Source: Elgaria multicarinata webbii
Lineage: Eukaryota > Chordata > Lepidosauria > Squamata > Anguidae
Assembly (NCBI RefSeq): GCF_023053635.1
Contig: NC_086173.1
Location: 143,563,197 to 143,627,196 of the forward strand
Direction of reading: 5' to 3'
Length of the DNA stretch: 64,000 nucleotides
A program made the position numbers and the translations under genes. Under the pieces are notes generated by a model. The model had not been told where the DNA came from. It saw nothing but the letters and a program-made list of their open reading frames with translations, and did no database searches. This document shows positions 30,651 through 40,252 of the stretch, piece after piece; within the stretch, counting starts at the first letter, position 1, and each line of letters starts with the position of its first letter.

Positions 30651-30974
30651 CATGGACTTTGGAGGTCACGCTCTTAAGACACTGTATCATCTCCACTCTA
30701 CTTCACCATCAGGGTCCACCATCCAGAATCCCAGAGGCCCCTGGAAGAATACTGGGCCCTAATTCTTGCTGCAAGAACAGACTCCTTTGCCTTGCTGGAA
30801 TATAGCTATGCTGCCCCAAGAGCAACTGTGCAGTGACAAACATGCTGCTACATTGGAGGGAGTCATTCCATTCCTCTATCTAGTCAAGTATTATTTTCAC
30901 ACTGGCTGGTGAGGGATGTCCAGTATTTCAGGCAGAGGTCGCTCAGCACCTGCTGCCAGATATCCATTTTAGCT

Positions 30975-31062
30975 GGACACCAGGGCTTGAACGGAGAACC
31001 CTTTGCATTCAAAGTATGCATTCTGCTTCTTAGCTTTGGTCCCAGCCCTGCTGGTAGCCAGA
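30975..31062 (-). repeat. tRNA-derived SINE head, antisense
   Basis: Reversed B box in 'gggcttgaacggagaaccct', then 'gcattcaaagtatgcattct' and 'tagctttggtccc', matching the head of the SINE at 44690-44870. Confidence 0.6.
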
Positions 31063-32150
31063 TACTTTTGCAAGGTAGACTTTCTGGCACGGAGGGTATG
31101 CAACAGCAGAATGTTCTACTGCTATAAAATTCAATATCCTAAGAATTTTAGCATTTTGGTTTCTTATAAAGCAAGTTTCTAATCCTCGAGACAGACATGC
31201 AATATGTGGGTGATACCCAGGAGCTTTAAGAATCTGAGAGGGGCTAGAGAATTGAAGGCTTCTCTACATTAAGGAAAAATCCTGCAGTCTTACCAGGGCT
31301 TTGTCTTCTATAATCTTTGCGGGTTTACAACAGGCACATTACATGTGCTTCCTCCCCCTTTTTGTTTTCCCCAGTTCTTTTGTGGACACGTTCTATATAG
31401 TTCATTTATACAATCAAGTAAATGGTGCTGCAAGAGTTCTACACGATTCTTGAATGACAGCGTCTCTTTGGTGGCTATTTTTGGTGGGAGTGTTTTTTGT
31501 TACTGCATTTTTAACGATTTATAAAGCGGCGGAATAAACCTAAAAATCAGTGAGAAACTGGAGGTTGACAATGTTGTGAAAAGGACCTGCGAACTTCTGT
31601 GAGTGAACAATCATGAGCACACGATAAAGGCCTAATGTAAAATGCCCTGAATGAACTGGAGAGACCCTCCCTTCTTTTCTCAGGGGGAGCACATTGTTTG
31701 TCAATGTTGATGTGCCCCCTGCGCGTGTGATGTGTGGGACAATTGCCTTACCCTGAAAAATGTCTCTGTGAAATCTCAGAAGCAGGGAGGGCAGACAAAG
31801 TAAGATTTCCAAGTCCGACATACCTCCTCCTCATGACTAGCAGGTAGAGAGTAATAAAGCATGTGAAAGAAAGCAACCCATTGCAAAAATATGCAATTTA
31901 TAGACCACGCCATTCAGCTTGTCAGGGCAAAAGAATTTATTTCATATGTTTTTAAAGCTCAAAGGATACACAACAATCCTGCATGAAAGGCAAAACATCC
32001 TGTACTGGCTGGCTGGCCGCATGAAAAGGCAGGCAGAGAATCAGCTGCAGTGGCAGAGTTGTGGCTGGCTGCAGCTGAAGATAAGCTATAGATCAGATTT
32101 CCCTGCTCCAACTGCAAGGCTTGCACTTGATTTGCAATTCAAAGGGTACG
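31063..32150. other. Intergenic, nothing recognised
   Basis: No gene or named repeat. Confidence 0.4.
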
Positions 32151-32336
32151 GTATCAAGTAGGGATGTGCTCCGCTCCGATTAGGAGCGTAGAAGCAGTAG
32201 CGGATTGGCCTGCTCCGCCTTACCCAGAGGCGGAGTAGGAGCGGACCGCGGACCCCCTAGAAGCAAGGCGAAGAGAAGCGACCATTTTTCGGAGCTCCGA
32301 GTTCAGTCGGAGCGCTCCGGTCGCCATCTTGAAAAC

Positions 32337-32914
32337 ATTTCGCCATAGGATTGCATTGCGGCAAATAATCGCGCATAACTACGTTGTTTTTGAAGCTATC
32401 GTTCTGGAAATTCTTGTGCACAGAGAGTCGTGGATGGGGGTCATTTTGAGACCACTCTCACCTCTCTGCGTGCTGTGGTTCACGTGCAATATTTTTTTAA
32501 AAATCGGGTCAACCGCGGGGCTCAAACTGCGTTTCGGCTTTTCGCCCATAGGATTGCATTGAGGGAAAGAATCGGGGATAACTGGGGGGGGGTTTAAGCT
32601 ATCGTTCTGAAAATTCTTGTGCACAGAGAGTCGTGGATGGGGGTCATTTTGAGACCACTCTCAACTTTCTGCGTGCTGTGGTTCACGTGCAATATTTTTT
32701 TAAAAATCGGGTCAACCGCAGGGCTCAAACGGCGTTTCGGCTTTTCGCCCATAGGATTGCATTGAGGGAAAGAATCGGGGATAACTGGGGGGGGGTTTAA
32801 GCTATCGTTCTGAAAATTCTTGTGCACAGAGAGTCGTGGATGGGGGTCATTTTGAGACCACTCTCAACTTTCTGCGTGCTGTGGTTCACGTGCAATATTT
32901 TTTTAAAAATCGGG
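32337..32914. repeat. Tandem repeat, 203-bp period, about 2.8 copies
   Basis: The landmark 'aagctatcgttctg' recurs at 32393, 32596 and 32799, exactly 203 bp apart. Copies 2 and 3 are nearly identical; copy 1 is more diverged. It lies in the left arm of the hAT. Confidence 0.92.
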
Positions 32915-33378
32915 GTTTGGGTTTTTTTTTTTTATTATTATTATTATTTTGGAAGCGATGACAGGCACATTCAACTCCCAATCCTGATGAGAATTCATCT
33001 CCTCAGAAAGCATCCTCCTCCAATCCCAGCGTTGGAGGGGGGACTAAGGCAGACCCACCCTGAGAACTTTCTGTTTTGTGTCTCTTTGTGGGTTGGCGTT
33101 CGTGGAGGGAACACTTACTTAGCTAGTGCTCCTGCTTTGGAGATAGATTAATTTAATATAGGTTTAGTTTGGCGCGTGTGTGTGTTTGTTTGCTTCTTTC
33201 TGACTTGTAGCTTAGTTTGCCCTGTGTTTTCCCCTTACTTTGATTTAATATAAACTTTATTTTTGAATTTTGGAGTGTGTGGTTGGGTTGGTTGCCCCCC
33301 CCTTCCCTGTATTAAAGCCTGACTGTTCTGCTTTTGTGAAAGCTTTCTTTTGAAAGCATACACACACTTTTTGTCCCA

Positions 33379-34020
33379 TTTCCCTACATTTATATTCTTA
33401 AACATATTTTATTATATTCTTTCACATAGTCCATTAGTATATATTCTCATACATATTATATTAGTATTCATATTTTGTTCTTCTTATAGTAGTGGTTGGT
33501 TCTTTTTCCCCCTCCCCTCTCTTAAATCCTGATTGTGTTTCCTTCTATCTTCTATATACCAAATATACCAAAAAAATTGGATTCTCTTTTTCTTCTCTGT
33601 GTAACTTCGACGGAGTGGGCTGCTTTTGTCAAGTTCAACAGGCAGCCACAGATTGAGCATTTTGGGGAAAGCATACGCACACCATTTCCCTATTCTTAAA
33701 CATATTATTATTATATTCTTTGACATAGTCTTAGTAGTCTATTAGTATACATTCTCATACATATTAGTAGTAGTATTCATATTTTGTTCTTCTTATAGTA
33801 GTGGTTGTCCCATTTCTTGTCCCATTTCCCTACATTTATTAGTAATATTCTAAAACATATTATTATATTCTTGTAGATATTCTTAGTAGTATATTCTCAT
33901 ACATATTAGTAGTAGTATATTTTATTGTTCTTGTCCCATTTCCCTACATTTAAACATATTATATTCTTCTTATACATATTCTTAGTAGTACCTTATACAT
34001 AGTATTAGTAGTATTAATAT
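33379..34020. repeat. Diverged AT-rich repeats upstream of the BED ORF
   Basis: The phrase 'catttccctacattta' or a close form recurs near 33379, 33684, 33834 and 33938, each followed by variants of 'aaacatatt..atattctt' and 'ttagtagtatt'. The last copy runs into the start codon of the BED ORF. Confidence 0.75.
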
Positions 34021-34033
34021 TTTGTTAGTCATC

Positions 34034-34819
34034 ATGAAAAGAGAAAGCAGGCGTGCTGAAAGCAGCAAGGCTCAGTCTGCCAGCAGGGCTTCCTCTCCTC
34101 CTGTGAAACTCAAACGGGCAACTCCTTGGCTGACTGCTCCAAAACAGAAGCAGGACAAGCAGCAGGCAGAGCCACTCTCTTCTGCAACTTGTGCCCGGCG
34201 TTCTCTTTTTGAGGGTGGGAATGGGAAAAGTGCCCGTTTGCAAGAGGCACGTGGCAGCAGTGCCATTAGAGGAGGAGGAGTATCCCCAACTCCTTCATTC
34301 TCCTTTCAGCCCACGAGCCCGCTGATGGACCTAGACGAGGTCCTCAGCACAGTGGAGGGGGGGGAGGAGGAGGAGGCGGTGGGCCTCCAGGATGTGGGGG
34401 CTGAGGAGGAGCAGCAGCAGGCCGAGGCTCTCTCCCCAGTCTCATCCCACACCCCTGTTTCTGTGGCAACACCAGAGAGCTCAGGCGGGCAATTGGTGGT
34501 GTCACCACAGAAACGAAAGACAAGCATCGTGTGGGACCACTTTGAGTTGGGAGCGGATCCCCGCTTTGCTGTCTGTCGCCACTGCAAACTCAGCCTAAGC
34601 AGGGGTTCATCGACAGGGCATTATGGAACCAGCAGCATGAAGATGCATCTTCATAGGCAGCACCAGGCGATCTTGCTGGGGAAAGAGGCGGGCAAGGCGA
34701 CTGGTTCCAGGGGAAAGCCGAAGGCTGCTGCTGGCACTGCCACTCTAAGCTCTCCATCTCCCATCCCCACAAGGGTTAGGCAGGCAACCCTGCAGGACAT
34801 GGGGTGGGGGAAGTATTGA
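34034..34819 (+). CDS. BED zinc-finger protein of the hAT transposon
   Basis: An intact ORF of 261 codons. I start at ATG 34034, because the longer frame begins only at TTG. Residues 1-60 are Ser/Lys/Arg-rich with a basic PPVKLKRATPW stretch, and residues ~95-135 are acidic (EEEEAVGLQDVGAEEEQQQ). A BED finger follows at ~165-215: KTSIVWDHFELG, then CRHCKLSL, then HYGTSSMKMHLHRQH, giving C-x2-C and H-x4-H type ligands. The C-terminus (RVRQATLQDMGWGKY) resembles the linker after BED in hAT transposases. BED fingers bind DNA, here presumably the element's own ends. No catalytic domain follows in any frame I can see. It could be exon 1 of a once larger transposase or a stand-alone binding protein. 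Confidence 0.85.
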   Translation: MKRESRRAESSKAQSASRASSPPVKLKRATPWLTAPKQKQDKQQAEPLSSATCARRSLFEGGNGKSARLQEARGSSAIRGGGVSPTPSFSFQPTSPLMDLDEVLSTVEGGEEEEAVGLQDVGAEEEQQQAEALSPVSSHTPVSVATPESSGGQLVVSPQKRKTSIVWDHFELGADPRFAVCRHCKLSLSRGSSTGHYGTSSMKMHLHRQHQAILLGKEAGKATGSRGKPKAAAGTATLSSPSPIPTRVRQATLQDMGWGKY

Positions 34820-35594
34820 CCCACAAGATGGCGTTTTCCAATGCCCACCCAGGGTGCTACTGTGTTGGGGCATCTGCCGGGACTGACTCCTCCCCAATAC
34901 TAGATCTATGACATGTCACTCTGCCTGCCCCTCTGCTAGCCTGTCCTCCTCGGTGACCGACTCGCTGGGATGGTTTGCGTTTGCAATGCGTGACTAACTG
35001 CAATGCTGGCTTAGAAACCAGCCATCACTTCCTTGTGCCCCCAGAAATGCCCGCAGCCTGCCTGCCTGCCTGCCCGCCTCCCCCGGGGTGCTGCTGTGGT
35101 GGGGCATCTGCCAGGACTGACTCCTCGCCTACTCTGCCTGCCTCTCTGCCCGCCTGGTGCCTGGTTTGCTCCCAATCGTCCTCCTCTGTGCCCCTCAAGG
35201 CGTAACTGCTGGCTTAGAAAGAAACAACCAGCCATCTTTGCCTCACTTTGCGCCCACTTATGGGTTGGTTTGCTATGCGTTAGTGCTCAAGCCATCCTTG
35301 CGGCACTACAATGCATGCTGCCTGCCTGCTTTCCATTGATGGTGCTATATAAATAAATAATAATAATAATAATAATTCTCCCCTTCCCGCCTTGCAGCGA
35401 TGGTGTATGTGTCTTGCTTTGACTCAGGGGAGAAGTCCTTCCTGCGCTCACTTAGACTTTATCAAATTCAATAATCCCTTTTTCAAATGTGCCAGAAGAT
35501 TTAGGGTTATCTCGTGGCATGTTGGGATTGCCTTGGAACTGGCCCCATTGAGCTGTCTGCAATTGCAACTTTAAATCCCTGACATACTGGAGTG

Positions 35595-36650
35595 TTCAAA
35601 TTTCAAAAGTTCCCCTAACATCAGGGGATGATGGGATTGCCTTGAAACTTGGTGTCCATGGGGACACATGGGTAAGCTGTCATGGGACCAAAGGATAGGT
35701 TTCTAACGTGCAAATTGACGTAGTTGTAGAATGGGACTTGATTTGGGGTGAGTTAAAAAGTTTAAGCCGCGCCAAAAATCAGGGGATGATGGGATTTGCT
35801 TGCAACTTGGCGTGCATGTGGACACATGGATAAGCTCTCCTGGTGCCGAGTTTGAGGTTTCTAACATGCAAATTGACGGAGCTATCCCAAGGGGTGTGAA
35901 TGGGGTGCCCGATTTTCATAAATTCCCCAAAAATCAGGGGATATGGGATTGCCTTGAAACTTGGCGTGCATGTGGACACGTGGATAAGCTATCATGGTGC
36001 TGAGTTTGAGGTTTCTAACGTGCAAATTGACGTAGTTGTAGAATGGGACAATTTGGGGTGAGTTAAGCCATGCCAAAAATCAGGGGATGATGGGATTTGC
36101 TTGCAACTTGGCGTGCATGTGGACACATGGATAAGCTCTCCTGGTGCCGAGTTTGAGGTTTCTAACATGCAAATTGACGGAGCTATCCCAAGGGGTGTGA
36201 ATGGGGTGCCCGATTTTCATAAATTCCCCAAAAATCAGGGGATGATGGGATTGCCTTGAAACTTGGCGTGCATGTGGACACGTGGATAAGCTATCATGGT
36301 GCTGAGTTTGAGGTTTCTAACGTGCAAATTGACGGAGCTATCTAAAGGGGTGTGAATTAGGGTTATGGGAGGTGCGTTAGAGGGTAGAGCCGCGCCAAAA
36401 ATCAGGGGATGATGGGATTTGCTTGCAACTTGGCGTGCATGTGGACACATGGATAAGCTGCCCTGGTGCCGAGTTTGAGGTTTGTAACATGCAAATTGAC
36501 GGAGCTATCCCAAGGGGTGTGAATGGGGTGCCCGATTTTCAAAAATTCGCCAAAAATCAGGGGATGATGGGATTGCCTTGAAACTTGGCGTGTGTGTGTA
36601 TACGCCCATGAGGTGTCATGGTGCCAAACGTGAGGTTTCTAACTTCAACG
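35595..36650. repeat. Satellite-like array, ~155-bp monomers alternating A-B-A-B-A-B-A
   Basis: The landmark 'tcaggggat' recurs at 35621, 35779, 35934, 36080, 36235, 36402 and 36558. Monomer type A reads 'gggattgccttgaaacttgg' and type B 'gggatttgcttgcaacttgg', and they alternate strictly. The higher-order unit is therefore a dimer of about 310 bp. It lies in the right arm of the hAT. Confidence 0.92.
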
Positions 36651-36851
36651 GAAAAAAAGTTGTTTACTTTTTTAGCTTTCAATGCAAGCCTATGGGGGGG
36701 CAAAAACGGAGCTCCGGATCCGATCCGGAGCTCCGAGCGGAGCGGAGCGGAAGTGGGCGGAGCGGGGGCGGGGCGGAGCGACCCGCTCCGAAAAATGGCG
36801 GATCTGCAAGTGAAGCGGAGCGGGGGGTCCGTGCACACCCCTAGTATCAAG

Positions 36852-37157
36852 GATAAAGTGGTATCACTGGCCAGTTTGTCTTCCTTTGAAAGCCAATCCT
36901 CTTCAGAAAACCAAGCCATTGTTATGGAGGTATTTACATATAAAGTGCTTTCCATTTCTTAAATCCTCCTCAGCCTGGCCTTAAAAGGTTTGGATAACTG
37001 TGTCAGACTAAGAATTAACATGAAAGGTCCTACCCTTTCAATGAATGTTTGTGGATGAAATGAGAACCCTAACCCACATGAGCGGCTGCAGATACGGAAC
37101 CAAAGTGAGATTGCGTTAACTGGTGTGGTCCAACATAATGCGGAGTGTGAGAGATTG
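36852..37157. other. Intergenic, nothing recognised
   Basis: Continuation of the pre-insertion site of the hAT. Confidence 0.4.
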
Positions 37158-37164
37158 TCATATA

Positions 37165-37232
37165 AATACATACAGGGGGTTGGACTCAATGGCCTTATAG
37201 GCCCCTTCCAACTCTACTATTCTATGATTCAT
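37165..37232 (+). repeat. CR1 LINE extreme 3' end
   Basis: 'agggggttggactcaatggc' to 'tctactattctatgattcat'. About 65 bp only. Confidence 0.88.
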
Positions 37233-37749
37233 AAAAGACGGTGGGATGAGGTACTTCCTCGGGGCTTGCAGAAAATAAAAATTAAAAGTTTGATGTAAAA
37301 AATGCATGTTCAAAGTACGTGTGTGTGTGTGGAGGGGGATCTGAAAAACCAGACTGTCAACTCTCTGCTATCAGAGAGCAAGGAATTCTGGGAGTGGTTT
37401 CCACAGCCACAGGAGCCAAAGAATACTGCAAGTGACAGGCCTTCCCCTTCAGAGCTGTCATGACACGGAAAAAGGGAGGGAGAGTTACTGGAAAGAAGAT
37501 TGCAGAGCAAATGGAAGTTGACACTGAGGGTATGATTAAATACAGATGGAATTAGGGAAGGACAGCACCTCGGAGGAGCTCAGCAGCTGTGAACTCACTG
37601 GTGAGGAGAGAAAGGCTTTCAAAGTGACACCCAACAGCTGTGCATAGACCAGTATGGTTGGCTTGGCCCTGTGTGAAGGCTAAGGCCAGGACTCCTGCTG
37701 CATGAATAAGCAGGGTGGCTGTTCAAAAGGGGTAGAGAGAAATCACTAA

Positions 37750-38169
37750 GGCCATTTCTACACCAGCGGGAGGGAGGATCTCACGAGATCCTGATCGTGA
37801 GAGCCTCCCCTTAGTCCACATGGGGGCGCAGCATCCAGGGACAAAGGAGGGTGTCGCGTCCGCCATTTTTAAAAAAGCTATTTTTAAAGGAGCTGTGCGC
37901 ATGTGCGCTCCAACGAAAAGCGAGTTTATAAAAAACGCCCTGACCCCACTCTCCTCCCCCCCCCGATTCCTCCCGGCCCAGTTCCTTCCCAATACTGCTT
38001 CCCGCTACTCGCAAGACCGTGGGAAGAATTGGATTTTCCCAAGGAGTATTTATCCCTGGGAAAACCTGCACCTGTCCCCCACTGCCCCCGGGAGTCCCTG
38101 TGCATCATTTGGCCGCACAGGGACTCGGCTGTGACCAGTCCGCATTTTCGGGCTGGTGTAGAATCGGCC
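37750..38169. mobile_element. PIF/Harbinger-like non-autonomous element, 420 bp
   Basis: The ends GGCCATTTCTACACCAGC and (inverse) GGCCGATTCTACACCAGC match at 16 of 18 positions and the element is flanked by TAA on both sides (37747-37749, 38170-38172). A 3-bp TWA duplication is the Harbinger signature. The interior is GC-rich with a C run and contains no transposase frame. Confidence 0.75.
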
Positions 38170-38184
38170 TAAGAGTGGGCGAGA

Positions 38185-38265
38185 AGCTGCAGCCACCTTT
38201 CCCAACTTGGTGTTCTCCCGTTGTGTTGGACTGCAACTCCCATCATTACCGGCCAGCATGGCCAC
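38185..38265. repeat. Palindromic MITE-type repeat, left half
   Basis: 'tttcccaacttggtgttctc' and 'ttggactgcaactcccatca'. The right half is missing. Confidence 0.6.
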
Positions 38266-38911
38266 TTGCTTCAAAGCAGTTTGGTGCCTGCCCCATTATT
38301 CCGGAGGAAAATCTCCTTGGCTCACCCCTCCCTTTCCAGGCACATTTCACCCCACCTAAGAGAAATGGGAGCTGAGAGCGAGCGAGCGAGCAGTTCTTTA
38401 CTCGTAGAAGTGAGGCAGGGGAAACAAGCAGGGGGTCTTCATTTCTCCCACTCTTTCCCAAATGCTAAGATCACCAAAGCCCAAGGAAGGAATAACACTT
38501 CTCTCCCTGCACCCGGTTCACCCCTGCTGGAAATTCCAGCCTTCAACACATGAGATAAAATCAAGGGACCCAGTGACAGAGAAGGGGAGTAGAATATATT
38601 TTGTGGGCCACATGCTTATCAAGATAAAGGTAGCCAATCAGCAATCATTTTGCAGCATTCCCTATTTCATAAAGTGCCTTAAATCTAGGAATGGCTGAGG
38701 TGAGACAGTGAGCCTTTCCCCAAGTTTTGAACTTGAAACCAAACAGCCCCCGTAGAACAGAAGCACACGACGGAGACACAGCAAGAACCACATGGGATGT
38801 GTACAGAGACCTTTAATTTTCCTGAGATATGGATGGCCAGAAGGTGCTGTGAGTGGACAGGTGCAAAGGGGCAAGGGTGCACATACATGCAGGCCACTCG
38901 GCCTCCTCAGC

Positions 38912-38914
<3 letters not shown>

Positions 38915-38976
<62 letters not shown>

Positions 38977-38978
38977 AG
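38915..38978. repeat. (CT)n(CA)n microsatellite
   Basis: A C run, then (CT) units, then (CA) units. Confidence 0.95.
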
Positions 38979-39018
38979 AGCCACCAGCAGCATGAGAGAT
39001 GTTCTACACATCAGGCAG

Positions 39019-39145
39019 CAACCTTCCTCAACCCATTGCCCACTAGATGGGTTGGACTAAAACTCCCAGCATACCCTAGCGAGCAGGGATGCTGGGAGTT
39101 GTAGTCCAACACATCTAGAGCGCACCAGGTTGGGGAAGGCTGTTA
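39019..39145. repeat. Palindromic MITE-type repeat, good copy
   Basis: The left arm 'ttcctcaacccattgcccac' and right arm 'gcaccaggttggggaaggct' enclose inverted cores 'ttggactaaaactcccagca' and 'tgctgggagttgtagtccaa'. Confidence 0.75.
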
Positions 39146-39319
39146 TACAGGATGGGGGGGGGCAGATTGAGGTGACAGAATTCTGGGCTGTACCATTTCA
39201 GGCTGTGATGGGTGAGTGTGGGTGGAGGCATTTTTGAATGCCTCTTTCCCTTCCACTCCTGTAAAAGGCTCCATGCACATAATAAGCAAGCATATCAGAG
39301 GGCTACACCCTAAACTGCT

Positions 39320-39402
39320 TTCACCAATGGTGCTGCTTTATTGAATGTAGGGAGATTTTTCCATGAACACTGCCTAAAGTGGTACAGTCCAGAAATAAAT
39401 AA

Positions 39403-39456
<54 letters not shown>

Positions 39457-40031
39457 CATATCATTTTGCTGGCCCCTTCAGCATAATGTGTAGAGCGGCT
39501 CTCAGCTAAAGGGACATCCCCTTAAAGACCCAGCAGGAAGCAAGCCTGTGGCCACCCAATCCCAGGTTTCTTTCTGCAGTGATCCAACCTTTTCCTAGTC
39601 ATTATTTGTTGACCGGTGTCGGGGAGACACAAGCTCGTGGGAAGGAACACATTTGAAATCACACCCCCGCCCCGATGCCTGGGAGCTAGGCCAGTCAGAA
39701 AGTAATAGGGGCCTGTTCTTAAGGCCCAGCCAAGACCTCTCCCTCCCTTAAGGGGTACCCACTCCATCCCATTTCCTCTCGGAAACCCTCCTCTCAGCCA
39801 ACAGGAGGACTGCTGAACATGTTTCGTCACTTGGCCCATTTCTCCCATTTCACAGCATGCTAGGTTGAGGCTTCCATCGGCTCAGATTGGGATATAGACT
39901 GGCCTTTCCACCTCTTTCTTCTGGATTTTAAAGCCCTGCCGGGGCGGGGGATTAGGGGGCCCAAAGAGTTCCTGCCCACCAGCTGGCTCTCTGAGGCAGG
40001 AAGCAGAAGGGAACGTTCACTTTGCCACACA
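39320..40031 (-). other. CRELD1: CRELD1 3' UTR
   Basis: Downstream of the stop on the - strand the first AATAAA is at 39342-39337. The intervening 690 bp have one (CA)n tract at 39406-39454. Cleavage near 39320 is inferred. Confidence 0.5.
39337..39342 (-). terminator. CRELD1: CRELD1 polyadenylation signal AATAAA
   Basis: Reads TTTATT on the + strand. Canonical hexamer about 690 bp after the stop codon. Confidence 0.5.
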
Positions 40032-40252
40032 CTATCTGCCTTTGATGAAGCCATCAAGCACCCGATCGCTGCGCTCTGACAGCCAGTAGCCAGCCATGGC
40101 GGCCACAGCCCCGATGAAAATGGCAGTGAAGACCATATCTCCTTTGGCCGCAAGCGTGGCCAGCGCACAAATGATGGCGCCAAAGAACATCTGCTGCAGC
40201 ACAACCACCTCGTCATCGGTGATGTCGTCAAAGAATCCTTTCTCAGGAGAGT
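40032..40252 (-). CDS. CRELD1: CRELD1 last coding exon (two membrane segments)
   Basis: Residues 342-414: [20 protein letters not shown], then [15 protein letters not shown], a short KGD turn, then [19 protein letters not shown] and the tail [15 protein letters not shown]. The acceptor is 'cctcttccttgtcccacag|a', phase 1. The TAG is at 40034-40032. Confidence 0.96.

Larger units (their letters stand above)
32159..36843 (+). mobile_element. hAT DNA transposon, 4,685 bp, with BED-finger ORF and internal tandem arrays
   Basis: The ends TAGGGATGTGC and GCACACCCCTA are inverted copies (one mismatch) and the element is flanked by a perfect 8-bp duplication GTATCAAG (32151-32158 and 36844-36851). 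TIR start and duplication length define the hAT superfamily. The subterminal 180 bp on both sides are crowded with GGAGCG/CGCTCC hexamers and share CCATTTTTCGGAGC in inverted orientation. Inside, in order: a 203-bp tandem repeat (32337-32914), an AT-rich spacer with diverged repeats (33379-34020), a BED zinc-finger ORF (34034-34819), and a ~155-bp alternating repeat array (35595-36650). I see no RNase H-like catalytic region or hATC dimerisation domain, so it is probably non-autonomous. The perfect duplication and open ORF suggest a young insertion. Confidence 0.88.

Noticed and set aside
32379-32827. Two antisense ORFs with nearly the same sequence in the hAT left arm
   Set aside because: They are two readings of the 203-bp tandem repeat; 203 is not a multiple of 3, so no continuous protein results.
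35595-36650. Regular direct repeats considered as a CRISPR array
   Set aside because: Eukaryotic context, 155-bp monomers homologous over their whole length, no unique spacers.
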